Below, one piece after another: positions 46,390-61,226 of a stretch of 64,000 bases of DNA (the stretch's first letter is position 1; each line of letters begins with the position of its first letter). Made by a program: the position numbers and the translations under genes. The notes under the pieces are model-generated. The model did no database searches. It was not told the origin of the DNA and saw only the letters and a list, made by a program, of their open reading frames with translations. The stretch comes from Lindgomyces ingoldianus. Its lineage: Eukaryota > Ascomycota > Dothideomycetes > Pleosporales > Lindgomycetaceae. The stretch lies in NCBI RefSeq assembly GCF_010093535.1, contig NW_022985233.1:99060-163059 (forward strand). Reading direction: 5' to 3'.

Positions 46390-46449
46390 CACGTGGAACC
46401 CTTCGCGAGACGTTTGGATGTGGGATGCAGGTGCAAGCGATCGCACGTG
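46390..46449. promoter_or_regulatory. Paired CACGTG sites upstream of acetoacetyl-CoA synthetase
   Basis: CACGTG occurs at 46390-46395 and again at 46444-46449, about 475-530 bp before the start codon. Two palindromic cores this close together suggest a bHLH binding region. Occupancy is inference. Confidence 0.3.
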
Positions 46450-46829
46450 CGCGGGAAAACTTTCCATGGAACTGACTTTATGTCCCCACTTTTTCCCACT
46501 CGGCAATGGCTTCCTCACCCCGCAATGAATGCCGATGGTTGCTCGCTGTTCAGATTCACCGAGGTCTGGATTCGTAAAATTACGTTCTCAGGTTGGTATG
46601 TGGAATGGATGGATATCGGTAGGTGAGGGAGTCTTCTTTGCCGTTATTGACTTGGAGGCTTTCTGCTCTTTTTGCAGACATTGTTCATTATGTTTACTTT
46701 GGGAGTTTAGGAGGGGAGAGAGAGTTTCAAAGCCGATCGTCCCGAGCAAAATTCCGGAACGCAAGAGTTGCTTGCTTTGCCTGCTTTGCCGCAGCGATAG
46801 ATAGCTAGTTAGATATCAGGGAATTACAC

Positions 46830-46915
46830 TCTCTTCTCTCTTCTCCTCTCTCCCACCTTCCCCCCTCCAGTTCCCCCCAATCCTTTCTTCCCTCTTCATC
46901 TAATCAACCCTCTTT
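46830..46915 (+). promoter_or_regulatory. CT-rich core promoter tract
   Basis: An almost pure pyrimidine stretch ends a few bases before the acetoacetyl-CoA synthetase ATG. CT-rich tracts near transcription starts are usual in filamentous fungi. Confidence 0.5.
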
Positions 46916-46921
46916 GAAATA

Positions 46922-49829
46922 ATGCCCGACCGCGACTTCCCCATCCCGCGTAAGTTATGGCAACATGCAGACCCAAAGTCCACTGCTATGTGGAAATTCA
47001 TGCAATCTGTGAATCGGAAACGGGGTCTTGATATGCAAGTAAGCTATCCCCGTCCTGTCATTTCCCAGTGTCGAATTGGTGTTCTTCAAGTGTCTTCTGT
47101 TCTGTGTGTTGTGAGACTGGACCGCACATATCCCGGAGGTACTTCCGGTGTGGCCGGAAGTTTCAGATCGGAGTTCAAATCACATTGATGATGAAGGGTT
47201 TGGGGTTTTATTGGCGCGGGGCGGATAGGATTGGAGATTGGGTGGTTGGCTTTGGTGGACGAGTCGTGAAGATTAGGCATAGTCGGACGACCTAGCGGGG
47301 CAAGATAGGTGTAAAGGGGTGGAAGTAGAACGGGAAATGGGGGAAAGGGAAAGGAGAGAAGGGTGTTTGCGCAGATTGGAGTTATGATGCTGATCAGTGT
47401 GTTCAACAGACTTTCCGAGATCTGTATGCTTGGAGTGTGGGGGAACGGAGGACGGAGTTTTGGGAGGATCTGTGGGAAGAGGCGGGGCTGATTCACGAAG
47501 GGAGTTTTGATGAGGTATGTATGACTTTTTTTCTGAACATATTGATGTGGAGTTCGATTTTATGGCAAGTGTTGTTGGACTGCAGAGGATTCTTTCATAC
47601 TGCACTAACTCGTGCGGAGGCTTTCTTACCTTTTTATCGTCTCGCTCATGCTGTGTTCCCTCATTCTCATATATGCTCGATGATATTTCTATTCTCTACA
47701 CTCGTAGTTCGTTCTTCATTTCCAGCCAATTCCGTACCTAGCCCGTCCGTTTTCAGAACGCCTACATCCACAGCCTAACCCCTCAAGGTCGTCGACACCA
47801 CTGCACCCATGAATAGCATCCCGCACTGGTTCCACGGCACGCGCCTCAACTTCGCCGAAAACATCCTCTACACCTCCTCTCCCACCTCCTCCTCCGTCCG
47901 TACCACTGCCAACAAAGAACCCAATAAAATCGCCCTCACCTCCATCCGCGAAGCTAACACCTCCATCCGCCACCTAACCTGGTCCTCCCTCCGACTGCGT
48001 GTCGGCCTTCTTTCCAACGCCTTCCGTGCTCGCGGCGTAAAGAAAGGCGACCGCGTCGCCGTCGTAGCAAGCACCTCATTTGACACATTCATTTGTTTCA
48101 TGGCAATTACGAGTCTAGGCGGGTTATTTAGTAGTAGTAGTACGGATATGGGGACGAAAGGAATTTTGGAACGGTTGGTGCAGATTCGACCGGTCTATGT
48201 GTTTATCGATGATTGGACTGTGTATAACGGTAAGACCGTGGACCTCCGACCGAAGATTAGGGAGATTGTGAAGGGGTTGAGGGGGGTGAGGGAGTTTAGG
48301 GGAGTAGTTATGCAGCCGAGGTTTGAGGGGCAGCCGGCGGATTTGGAGGGCATGGAGAGGTGTATGACGGTGGAGGGGTTTTTGAAGGCGGGGGGTGGGG
48401 ATAAGAGGTTGAGGTTTGAGCGAGTGGGGTTTCGGGACCCGTTTTTGATTGTTTATTCAAGTGGGACGACAGGCGTACCGAAGTGTATTGTGCATTCCGT
48501 CGGTGGGGTTTTGGTTAGTGTTTTGAAGGAGGGGAGGCTGCATAGGGAGTTGGGGCCGGATACGGTGCAGCTTCAATATACGACTGTAAGCCCCTTCCTT
48601 ACCCTTTCTCTCTATCTCGAAACCTTTAGTCGAAGATATGGAAGCTAACGGATCTGGTTGTACGTGGTTACAGACAGGTTGGATAATGTACCTCGTAAGC
48701 ATCCAAGCTCTCCTATATGGTAGCCGATCCATCCTTTACGATGGCTCCCCCTTCCAACCAGACCTTACCACCTTTCTCCGCATCCTCTCGGAACAACGCG
48801 TCACCGATCTCGGCACCTCCCCCCGGTACCTCCAAGAACTCCATAAACACTCCATCGCACCGCGGGACACTGTCGACCTTTCCGCCCTCCGTGCAGTGAC
48901 CTCTACGGGCATGGTCCTATCCGACTCCCTCTTCGAATGGTTCTATGACACTGCCTTCCCACCTTCTGTCCACCTCTCCAACATCTCCGGCGGCACCGAT
49001 CTCGCCGCCTGCTTTGGCATGGAGAATCCCCTTGAGCCGGTGTATGTAGGCGGGTGTCAAGGTCCGTCTCTCGGCACAAAAGTCGAAGTCTACGACAGTA
49101 CTATCGAATCCGGACCTGGACACGCGGTGCCGGATGGCGTACCCGGGGAGCTGGTCGCAACCGCCTCGTTTCCCAATCAACCGGTGTTCTTCTGGGGCGA
49201 TGAGAATGGGGAGAAATATGCGAATGCGTACTATACCCGTTTCCCACATGTCTGGACGCATGGCGATTTCATCCAGGTACATCCTGTGACGAAGCAGATT
49301 TTGTTTCTGGGGCGAGCAGATGGAGTGTTGAATCCCTCAGGTGTGAGATTTGGGAGTTCGGATATTTATAGTGTGATCGAGACACATTTCGCAGAGGTTG
49401 CGGATAGTATGTGTGTTGGGCAAAGGAGGCAGCATGATGCCGACGAAAGCGTGCTTTTGTTTTTGAAGATGGCAGAAGGAGGGCGATTTACAGATTCCTT
49501 GGTTGAGAAAGTGAAGAGAAAGATTGGAGAGGAGAGAAGTAAGAGACATATTCCAAAGTACGTGTTTCAGACATGGGACATACCGGTAAGATAATCATGC
49601 TCTGCCTGCTTCTGAAATGTGCGGAATGACTCATGTTGAGTAGACGACTGTGAACTTGAAAAAAGTCGAATTGCCGGTAAAGCAAATCGTCTCGGGGCGA
49701 ATCATCAAGCCATCGGGCACGTTAGCCAACCCCGAGAGTCTGCAATTCTACTATCAGTTTGCCAACGTGGAGGAGGTCGTTGAGCGTATGGAGAGTGAGA
49801 AAACGCAGAACATGAAAAGCAAGCTATGA
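46922..49829 (+). CDS. Acetoacetyl-CoA synthetase
   Basis: Five exons (46922-47038, 47410-47514, 47788-48585, 48674-49585, 49644-49829), all phase 0, give 705 aa, the normal family length. The enzyme ligates acetoacetate to CoA with ATP in the cytosol. Family motifs in order are 'PRKLWQHADPKSTAMWKFM', 'TEFWEDLWEEAGLI', 'PHWFHGTRLNFAENIL', the AMP-binding loop 'VYSSGTTGVPKCIVHS', 'SISGG'-like 'NISGGTDLAACF', 'HGDFIQVHPVTKQILFLGRADG' and 'NPSGVRFGSSDIYSVIE', and a C-terminal 'LKKVELPVKQIVSG' containing the catalytic Lys of adenylating enzymes. Introns 1 and 2 (371 and 273 bp) are unusually long for this window. It converges with HAT2. Confidence 0.94.
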
Positions 49830-50515
49830 AATGCTAAGGCCGGGATGCAAGCAGGTGGCAATCTACGATCGAACTGAAGGAATAGAACATCTAAATAATC
49901 TTAAAAAGATCTTTCTTAAATTAGAAAAGGCTGTCGTTGGTTATGCCTTCGATACCCGTTGGCTAAGAACAAGGGAAACAATGGCGCCGATTGGGCCTTA
50001 CACGCCTGTGTAGAAACGCCAAACTTTCCATGTACCGTCCTCTCCATCTTGTGCCAAACTCCCACATTCTCTCAATAGGTGAGGCTGATCAGGAATAATC
50101 GAACTAGAGCCTCGATTTGGCCGAACAAATGCTCCAGGTCCGGATGACGAAGGGCTTTGAGACTGAGCAGGAACGTTTGGTTGAATTGTAGCCAGTGTAG
50201 ATGTCCCGTATTGGGTCGGCGTGAGACCATGTTCAGGCGGTGAAGGTTGTTGAGATACCGGGACGTTTGATTGAGGTGTGACCGGCGCAGATGTTTCGGG
50301 TTGGTTTAGCTTAAGCTGATCCATAATCAGAGTAGGTTGCGAGTTTACAGTCAAGTAGGTCGTTGCGCTTGGCAATGAGTCTGAATTGGCAGCAACATTA
50401 TCCTCAAGAGCTATCATTGCATGTGGCAATTCATTTGTCGCTGCAGTATCACTATCAAGCGCATTGACCCAGAACAAATCAGGCCAATCAGCACGAGGAA
50501 ACAAGACGGTAGGTT
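49830..50515. other. Convergent 3' region, acetoacetyl-CoA synthetase / HAT2
   Basis: 686 bp between the two stops. A 209-codon minus-strand frame (50627-49998) overlaps the last HAT2 exon in another frame and has a Pro/Ser/Gln-rich composition. I regard it as probably untranslated. Confidence 0.4.
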
Positions 50516-51977
<1,462 letters not shown>

Positions 51978-52421
51978 GGTAGGACGGCGGAGGATGAGTG
52001 TGAGTGGCGTGTGGTGTGTAGTGTGTTGGTGTGTTGGTGTGTGAGTGAATTCGTGTCCTGTAGTTGAAGTGGAGCGGGAGCTTTGGGTGCTGGTTTTGAA
52101 GCGAGACGCGCTCTCCAGAGTTCGCGTCATTCACGTGACTATACCCTAGCAGTCTTGGCGTTCTTGGCGTTTACGACCAACATCAAGAGCAGAGCCGAGT
52201 CTGTCATGAACTCTTCGAAGACCTCTGCGTCGAGAATCTGCCCCCCTTTCCCCTTCCCCTCTCCGTCCCCTCTCTCCCCTAATTATTGCTCTCCCTCTCG
52301 CTCTTCCTCTATTTCTCTCTCTCTGCCTTTTCACCTCTCCGCCCCCTTCCGCCTCCGGCTGTACTAGTTGAACGACCTTCACTGTGAATCATCTAGATAC
52401 TTCAGTCTACCAGCCACCGCA
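51978..52421. promoter_or_regulatory. Divergent promoter, HAT2 / XRN1
   Basis: A 444-bp interval between start codons of two conserved genes. It contains TCACGTGA at 52131-52138, a GTGTGTTG repeat at about 52010-52045 on the HAT2 side, and a CT-rich tract at about 52236-52340 leading into XRN1. It is likely a shared bidirectional control region. Confidence 0.6.
52131..52138. promoter_or_regulatory. TCACGTGA palindrome
   Basis: An 8-bp palindromic E-box in the HAT2/XRN1 divergent promoter, about 154 bp from the HAT2 start and 284 bp from the XRN1 start. It fits a bHLH site of Cbf1 type. Function is inference. Confidence 0.4.
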
Positions 52422-55400
52422 ATGGGTGTCCCTAAATTCTTCCGATGGATGTCGGAGCGCTACCCTGCCATCTCTCAGCTTATTGCTGAAAACCGCATCC
52501 CAGAGTTTGACTGCCTCTATGTGAGACCATCAGTTGGCAACTTCCAGCAAGGTGACTAACAACTACCTACAGCTCGATATGAACGGTATTATTCATAACT
52601 GCACCCACAACGACTCCGACTCTCCCACCTTCCGCATGACCGAAGACAAGATGTTCATCGCAATCTTCAACTACATTGAGCATTTGTTTGGCAAGATCAA
52701 GCCCAAGCAGCTCTTCTTCATGGCCATCGACGGTGTCGCGCCCCGCGCCAAGATGAATCAGCAGCGTGCGCGACGCTTTCGGACTGCTCTCGACACTGAA
52801 AAGGCTCGAGAGAAGGCTATAAAAGAAGGCGTGGAGATGCCGAAGGAGGATGCCTTCGACAGCAACTGCATCACCCCGGGCACCGAGTTCATGGCCAAGC
52901 TCACCCAGCAACTAAAATACTTTATAAACAAGAAGGTGTCGGAGGACTTGGACTGGCAGAACGTTGAAGTTGTTCTTTCTGGTCACGAAGTCCCCGGCGA
53001 GGGCGAACACAAGATCATGGAGTACATTCGACAGGCCAAGTCCCAGCCGGAGTACGATCCGAATCGCCGCCACTGTTTATACGGCTTGGATGCTGACCTC
53101 ATCATGCTTGGGCTGCTTAGTCATGACCCTCACTTCTGCTTGCTTCGTGAGGAGGTCACCTTTGGCCGACAGAGTCAGAAAAAGTCTAAGGAGTTGGAGC
53201 ACCAAAATTTCTACCTCATGCATCTCTGTATTGTGCGCGAGTACCTAGAATTAGAGTTTCAGGAACTGGAAGAGCCCGGTGCTCTCAGCTTTCCATTCGA
53301 TATGGAGCGCGTCATCGATGATTTCATCCTCATGGCCTTCTTCGTCGGCAACGATTTTCTTCCCAATCTCCCTCATTTACACATCAACGAAGGCGCTTTG
53401 GCTCTCATGTTCAACGTTTACAAGACCGTCTTACCCAAGGCGAAAGGGTATATTAATGAAGAGGGCGTCATTAATATGGAGAGGCTGGCACTTCTCCTTG
53501 AAGAGCTTGCCCACGTTGAGTACCGTCACTTTGAATCAGAAAACGCCGACGCTGCTTGGTTCAAAGGCAAGCGACTTCAAAAAGAGGACGTAATGGAGAG
53601 GACGAAGAAGAGGGGAACCGTTATTATGTCTACCCAGCAACGAGACATCTTTTTGAAGATGAAGAGCTTTGTTAGCAAGTATCTTGCCACGAAGGACACA
53701 ACTCCTTACGACCTCCCCACCTCACTTAAAGCGGCAGATCGGAAATTCGTCCAAGATTTTGCCGACAATCTTCATCTGGAATGGAAGAGCGTTCAAACCG
53801 ACGATGGTGAGCGACATCTCCAACTATCGTTCCCTCCAAAAATGCCCGAAGATGATGACGACAGCGAGGAAAGCGAGGATGACGAAGCACAGAAGGCAAT
53901 CCTTCGAGTGCTGCAGAAGTATGAAAACGCTAAGGTCGTCGACATCTCGCCCGAGGAGGCTCAGGCAGCTATGGATAAGAAATATGAAGAGAAATTCCAG
54001 GCATGGAAGAATCAGTACTATACTACCAAATTTGAATGGGGAAGGGACAATGAGGAGGAGCTCAGGAAGCTCACTGAAAACTATGTCCAGGGATTGCAGT
54101 GGGTTCTTTACTACTACTACCGTGGTGTGGCTTCGTGGCCGTGGTTCTACGGCTACCATTATTCTCCAATGATTTCTGGTTCGTAGTCTCATTTTGAAAC
54201 ATTGATTGATATATACTAATAGCTATTTAGATGTCAAGCTAGGTTTGAACGCTGACATTAACTTCAAACTCGGGCAACCCTTCAAACCTTACCAACAACT
54301 CATGGGCGTACTTCCTGATCGAAGCAAGAAAATTGTACCCACCGCATATCACGACTTAATGACCAACCCAGATTCTCCAATCATTGATTTCTATCCCCGA
54401 GATTTCGAGCTGGATATGAATGGAAAGAAGATGGAGTGGGAGGCAGTAGTCAAGATTCCCTTTATTGATGAAAAGAGGCTACTTCCCGCAATGGCCACAA
54501 AAGAGCATCTTCTCGCTGAAGACGAGAAGGCTCGTAATTCGTTTGGTGTTTCTCTTAAATTCACTTACTCTTCAGATTTGGACTATATCTACCCATCATC
54601 TTTACCAGGAATATTCCCCGACCTCCCGCACTGTAAATGTATCGAGAATATTTTCGAGCTTCCAACCATGGAAGGCTTAGAGGTATACGTCGGTCTAGTG
54701 GATGGAGTGCAGCTCGGTGCTTCGGCTCTAGCTGGTTTCCCAAGTCTGAAGACGCTTCCATTCCATGGAAACTTGGATTTCGCTGGCGTTAGTGTATTCC
54801 AGCAAGAAAGCCGGAATGAGAGTATGATCATCACATTGTTGGATACCGAACCTCGGGTATCTCTTGCTCAAGCACAGGAAAAGCTGGGTAAAGCGGTTCA
54901 CGTTGGATACCCATTTTTGCAAGAAGCAAAAGTCGTCAGGGTGTCTGATGAGCTGTTTGACTACACTCTCCCCGCCGGAGGGCCCCCTGTGCCTATGGCG
55001 ATCCCCCATGGGCCTAGAGAGATAGAAAATTGGAAGAAGATGGCGGATCGAATCGAAAACACCTACAGCAAGCGCCTTGGTATGATCATCGGTCAGGTTG
55101 AAACTCTTGTGCACGTAGAAATGCTCAAGGGTCTCAAGAAGACCGATGACGGCGCAACTATTAAAGAATATGCCGAGATTCCTGGCGTACAAGCCGAGTA
55201 CGCTAGTCAAGCCATCGTGGACGAAGTAATCAGCGCAGACCCGCGCTTCCTGGAGAAAGCTGCTCTTCCCATCGAAGAAGAGTTTCCAGAGGGATCGCGA
55301 GCATTCTATCTTGGGGATTATGCCTACGGTCGACCCCTCCAAGTCGTTTCTCATGTAGACAATAAGGCGACTATCATGGTTTCTAGAATGAAGCGACCTG

Positions 55401-56851
55401 AACTAGATTTTGGACGGGATATTGTCCGAAAAGCCGACCAGATGACACCCTATTACCCGTCATATGTTGTCGCTCGGCAGCTCAGCATGCCCCCGCTTGC
55501 ACTGTCGAAGATCACAGCTTCTTTCAAGGTGAAATCGAGTGGTCTGATGCTAAACTTAGGACTCAATCTCAAGTTTGAGGCCAAGAAGCAGAAAGTCTTG
55601 GGTTATTCAAGGAAACCCGAAAGTGGTTGGGAATACAGCAAAAAGACCATTGAGCTGCTTGCGCAGTACATGCTCAAGTTCCCTGAATTCTTTGCCGGTA
55701 TAATTAACAACCCAAAGGGGGACAATTGGAGCGATACAGATTTCTATCCAGAAGACGTCGCCAAGCAGAAGATGAAGGAGATTGCGGCATTCTTGAAACA
55801 AGTTGAGTCGAAGAGTTTTGAGAGGGTACCTTTGGATGCCGAACAGCTTGACTCAGATGCCGTGAGAATGATCGAACAAGCGGCCGACGACAACTTCGCC
55901 GTGACACAGGACGTCGAGAACAAGAAGATTGGAAGGGTTCCGCGAAGTGCGCTTCTGAAGCCCTCAGATGCAGAACAGCGTCTTGGTCATCAGAAATTTA
56001 GTCTCGGTGACAGGATCGTTTACGTTCAAGATTCAGGCCGTGTCCCCATTGGATCTAGTGGCACCGTCGTCGGTAAAACGCGCACGGCCAGAACGACATT
56101 GTTGGATGTTGTATTTGACGCGTCCTTTATGAGCGGAACATCACTCGGCGACCGCTGTTCTCCCTTCCGCGGCTCAACCGTCCCAGCAACAGCAGTGCTG
56201 AACTTGACGGATAAACAAGTCGTTTCATACTCGTCAGCAGGCGCAGCAAAACGTCCGCAACAAACTTCGCAGCCTTTAACTGTTCAACGTGGTTACGGAG
56301 CCCCTGGGGGCCCGCAACTCGTTCCCGCCAACACACCCCCACCTATCCGTGGCTCCTACCGCGGAGCATTTGGACGGGGCGGCGGAACCGCCCTAAGGGG
56401 TAATGTGCCCGCAGAAAACGGAAACCAAGGTCAACAGCAGCAACAACAACTACCCATCCACAGCGGCCCGCGCCGCGGCGGCCGCGGTGGCTCCGCGCCG
56501 CGCGGTCCATCGAACGGCTTCCAATCCCAAAACCAAAGTCCGAACCCGAACGGCAGCCCACGCGGCAATCCGGGTTGGACTCCTCGTGGTCGCGGCGGCG
56601 GTCCAGCTTCCAAACTCAACCCGAATGCCGCTGGTTTCACGGTCGCGGATAGGGCGGATCCCACAGAGGGTGTTGTGGAACGTAATTCGAATTTCAAGGC
56701 GCAGAATTATCGGAATGTTCCTCCACCCCCAAGTCTAGATGCTCCGAGGGGTCAGAGGGGGAGGGGAAGAAGCAGGGTGGGATTTAGGGGAAGGGGAGGA
56801 CAGAGGGGTGGTGGTGGTGGAAATGGAGGCGGAGGTGCGGTGCCGCAATAA
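52422..56851 (+). CDS. XRN1: XRN1 5'-3' exoribonuclease (cytoplasmic)
   Basis: Three exons (52422-52520, 52573-54178, 54231-56851) with two 52-bp introns give 1441 aa. The protein degrades decapped mRNA from the 5' end. The N-terminus 'MGVPKFFRWMSERYP' and the acidic catalytic motifs are present: 'DMNGIIHNC' (D35), 'SGHEVPGEGEHKI', 'YGLDADLIMLGL' and 'FVGNDFLPNLPHL'. The second conserved block continues ('YRGVASWPWFYGYHY', 'LGQPFKPYQQLMGVLP'), followed by the middle XRN1 domains and an SH3-like segment with 'KFSLGDRIVYVQDSGRVPIG'. From about 1250 on, the tail is Pro/Gln/Arg/Gly-rich with RGG motifs. Length and tail distinguish it from nuclear Rat1. Intron 2 uses the donor GTTCGT. It shares a promoter with HAT2. 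Confidence 0.97.
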
Positions 56852-59800
56852 AAAAAATGCTTGATATGCATTATTTGAGGCTTCGACATTTTTACAGTTG
56901 GTACGGAGATGAATGGACTAGTGTATGAATGCTCGGGTCGGTAGGTGGATGGGTTGGTAGGTGGTATAAATTTTAAGCCTACCTGACAAATGATACATAC
57001 TAGCGTGTGTAAAAGTGCTCTCATGAGAATGCTGGAATGAGAGATTCCATAGAATCATGATGCTTTTTTGCTTGAGAATATCTTTGGATACTGCTCAGAC
57101 TAAATGGTCTTAGGTCTTCGCATCTTGAGAGGCTCTAATAGGCGGCACAAGTAAGAGCAGGGGCAGAAAAAGAGCATACCATTACCGTCCTCGAGATTTG
57201 ATTCCATAAAAGGAGTGACGCAAATGACAATGGGTGAAGAAATGAAAGTGAACTAAGGAGTGACAGCGACTTGAGTCTATGAAAGAGCGAATGAGTGGGA
57301 GTGCGACAGTGGATAAATAGGGAATGACGAACGTATCTACTATCAACTAACCTTTGTACTATTGAACGAAAAATTTACCCCTAAAACAAGTAGACGTGAT
57401 TCTAAAGACGCGCAAAGGTGGTGGATGTAGCAAGGCAGCATTAAAGAGACACTGCATGACGCAACAATATTCTGCGAAAGGCGTTGAAATCACTGCAACT
57501 GGGGTCTGAACGATAGATAGTATGGTAGAAAAGAAGCTCGTGAATGTGCGAGCACGCAATGTTCTTTGAAAGTTGAAACTAACATGGCCCGACATCAGTA
57601 AGGCCGGCCTATGCCCAAGCAACAGTCGCTAATATGATGCCAACCCAAACACCAAGTCATCTGACTTATTTGTATACCTTAAACCTCCTTGGGCTGTGAT
57701 GTATGGTTTATTCGTTGCGAGTCCAGGTGGATGATACGTCTGCCTGGACATAACATTACCTGGAAAAATCCCAGCTGCGTCTCAGACGACGGTGGCGATG
57801 ACTGCATGAAAGGAGGAAACGATGTGAGGGAGTGATAAAGGTGGTTTGCTACGAGCTTGTTGAGCTAATGGAGCTGAGACTTGATTCGGAGGATCCCGGA
57901 CTCGTGCCACTGGAACGTCGGCGAGCAGAGTTGGTGGCCATGTTCAACTGCCGCTTGGTGTGCTCGTGCATTATCCTTCATCAATGTTAGTGACTTTTGT
58001 AGGTGAATGGCGTGGATAAACGAGCCGATTATAAGATGACATCGCCCGATTAGGGTTGTCCGTATCATACTGAGTGTTGAAATTGTGCTGAGCCGTCATT
58101 GGTTCCGAAAATCTCCCAGATACGTAAACGCTGGATGTCCGATGAGACATCGCGAACGAATTACGAGTATATATATATATGTGTGTATGTGTGTGATGCG
58201 ATGGTGGGAAGGTGAAGTCTACGTGATTGATCGATGGGCAATATGAGACTCGGAGAAACAGGCTGATGCGATTGAGGATGACAGGTAACGTAGTTGAGGG
58301 AGAGATTGTTAAATAGTATTATAGCAAAGTAACGCCACGTCTAGCATGCAGGAAGCTGGTGAGCGATCGGCAAGACATGATAGAGCCGACCCACAAGGTT
58401 CGGAGCTCTGCGGTCGGAATCCAGCCATGATTCCCTAGTAATTCCTGTCGCAGTGAGCAGGGTTTGGAAATCGTAGCCATGTGACAGGCTGCGAGAGTAG
58501 AACATGAGTGGGGCGAAGGGAGCTAGATGAAGTTTGTTGGACTCCCGAAAATCTGTGATGCCATGGAGACCGCCGTCGAGGCGTTTTCTCGCCAAAGGGT
58601 CCAAAACCCTGCCCAAGTCGCGCTGAAGCAGGCGAGACGGCCTAATGAAGCCACTGACATCGGAGAGATCAACCCTCCTAGGGCGTCATTGGCCACTTGC
58701 ATGAGGATGTAGATAGCTCTGCATACAACACATTGGAATTGCTTACCGGCGTGCTCGCGTGCTTTTCTGCGTGACGGTAAATACAAATTGGATTATTGGC
58801 TATGAACATGACTCTATTGAAGCCTGATACCCCTGACTCCTGACCTGACTGTATGTATGATGCAATAGCTGGAGTTGCTAAGGTGGCGAAGAGCTCGACG
58901 TTAGGATGGGGAGCCTTAGCAGCATAGGTCGTAGAGTGCAATAACTCCGGCACGGATTGAACCGAAAAATGGCACAATGGGAGTTTGCAAAACGAGCTGT
59001 TGATGGTGAGAACTGGGAGCTGCCTTTGGTGGTGAAGTCATCGCCAAGGCTATGTTTTCCGCTTTCGGTAATCAGCAGTGCAAATCCCTGCACGAGCCGT
59101 TGAGCCATCCCGTCTCACCATGCAGGGTACAGGCACGTCAAAGACACTTGCTTCTTCTACACTTTTCGTCTCGTTTGCCTCCACAATGTCAATTTCGATA
59201 TTAGTCGTCAGAACAACTAGATATGCATCCTTTTCGGCCTCAACTATTGCTTAGTCGAAGGAGGCTCATGTGTGGTTCAAGTCAGCAATTTAGCGTTAGA
59301 CGGTCAATTACTCGAACGTACTGACCGCCCGAAGTGTGTCATATGCAGATCACAATGGAGAACTTCACACACCCTCACACTTCTACCGGCTTTCTAGCGG
59401 ATTATGAGCCTCTATGTTGCTGCGAGAGCAGCATATATGGCCATTTTCTAGCGACGGCATTGCATGCCAAGCACTTTTGGTGGAGTAAACGTTGCGTTGA
59501 AGTGCTTGCGTGCCTTCTCTTCTCGGCATCGTTATCGTGTTCATCTTCATAGGACAGTGCACGACACCGTTTGCACTATGGAGATGCAGACTCGAACGCT
59601 CTAGAACCCCATTTAGCTTAGATCTACCTATTGAGACAGTGGCATTTATTTGAGGCCGAGGACTCAATATTAGCATTACCCTGATACCGCAGTTCGCCAG
59701 ACAACTACATCTCGATGTCTCCTTTATTTTGTTAATGACTATGAGATTTGTCTCCCATGCTTCGATGCGGAAGGCCTTTCATGTCTGGGTAGCATCCACA

Positions 59801-61202
59801 GAACCAGGAATCCATCACGTCGGTAACCACAAGGAGCTTCTGTGGCGATCAGCAGTCCACAATGACGAGATATTTGCCACCATTCGCGACGTCACCCGCT
59901 TGGTCTCCGCTTTTCTACCGCCAAGCACATACGTACTCGCTGCCTGCTCCAACCACAAGCTCGAGTTGTTATGCAAGGACAACTAATCCCGTCCGTCTTC
60001 GTGTCCCACTTCGGCTGTTTTATCCGGACAATGGAGTCGTTGTTCGCGGGCCCGGAACGTGGCCGTAAGGATGTGATCGTCAAGCCTTAAACGAGATGTC
60101 GAGGGCGAGGGCGAGGAGATATGGGCATAAGGGGGTGAGTTCGCTCTCCATTTTTTTTCGAAACAATGCAGGAGCAATCACTGCCGTATTCGGAAGTAAG
60201 CAGGTAACCATTTGTAGCTCTAGACATTGGCATACCCCCAACCTAGCTTCGCTGAAAGACGACTCAATGCATGATTGAGAGCTCATCACATCTATTTCTC
60301 CAGCTACCTCTCAGTTTTCCTCTTAACAGAGTGTTTTTTGGTCTCTTCTATCTCCTGTTACATTATTCTGACAACGGCCGCGAACATCGTACAAGCGTTT
60401 TCTGCCACTCATATTAGAACACGCTACCAAAACAACGCTAGACTCCTACAGCTGGCACACCAGTATGTCCCACTGGCTTGGGAATTCTGAAACTGGTAAA
60501 AACGTTTGCGGCTCGTTATGGTGGCGGTTCCAACAGTGAGGACAGCGAGCAACTTGCCTCCTAAAAACGCGTACGTCATTGACCATCGGGTCTCTGAACC
60601 CTAACGCTGACCAATCTCAACCGGGAGCCAGCTTTTGCCGCTGTTAAAGCCGTAATGCGCAGATAGATTTCAATAACAGATATCCTAGACATACGTGCTA
60701 GCTCCTAAAATGCAACTGCGTTGACAGAGCTTGGACACGCAAATGCGGCTATGCAGAGTAGACTTTTAATCGCTTACGAACTCATCATATTGAAGCCAAT
60801 CACGTAAATTTCCCGAGGTTAAAAGGGGGCGGGGTGCCTACAATCCGGATTGACATTATTGTACTAGGATTAGCAGTGCCCTCACTATGAAATATCTCTT
60901 GCTAAGGTTCATGCCTGTTCTCTACAATATGAGGCGACTGATTCGAATCAAACCTAACTGAGACGCTGTCATTCTCTCCTTGAACTGGCTCTTCAGAAAA
61001 CTGATCGCCATGGTAGACTATAATTCCTTGTCCGCTTTCAAGACGTTTATGGTCGTTAGATAAGTGATAACTCCGAACCAGAAACAGCGATGTCCGGGTG
61101 TTCACTGCCGGATCCAATGGTTCAAGCTCATTCGGTCTCCGGGATACATCCACTTTCTGCGAAATGGTCTCAGTTGGTCAAATTTGCGTGTTCATATTCA
61201 CT
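56852..61202. other. 4.3-kb region without a supported gene
   Basis: Short frames (60-100 codons) occur on both strands but none has a domain, a plausible start context or splice extension. A small (TA)n/(TG)n tract lies near 58170-58195. The region from 59 kb onward is poorer in GC. It borders the hAT element. Confidence 0.4.
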
Positions 61203-61226
61203 CTGAAAACCAGCGCTTCCAACAGT

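Larger units (their letters stand above)
44601..46921. other. 2.3-kb intergenic region
   Basis: T-rich in the first kilobase, the likely 3' side of the Ser/Pro-rich gene. It has 3.4 copies of CCCATTTC at 44701-44727. Two CACGTG sites (46390-46395, 46444-46449) and a long CT tract (about 46830-46915) precede the acetoacetyl-CoA synthetase start. Open frames at 44899-45417 and 45502-46008 have no domain features. Confidence 0.4.

Noticed and set aside
58165..58195. Short TA/TG microsatellite
   Set aside because: An ordinary simple repeat with no link to a gene.
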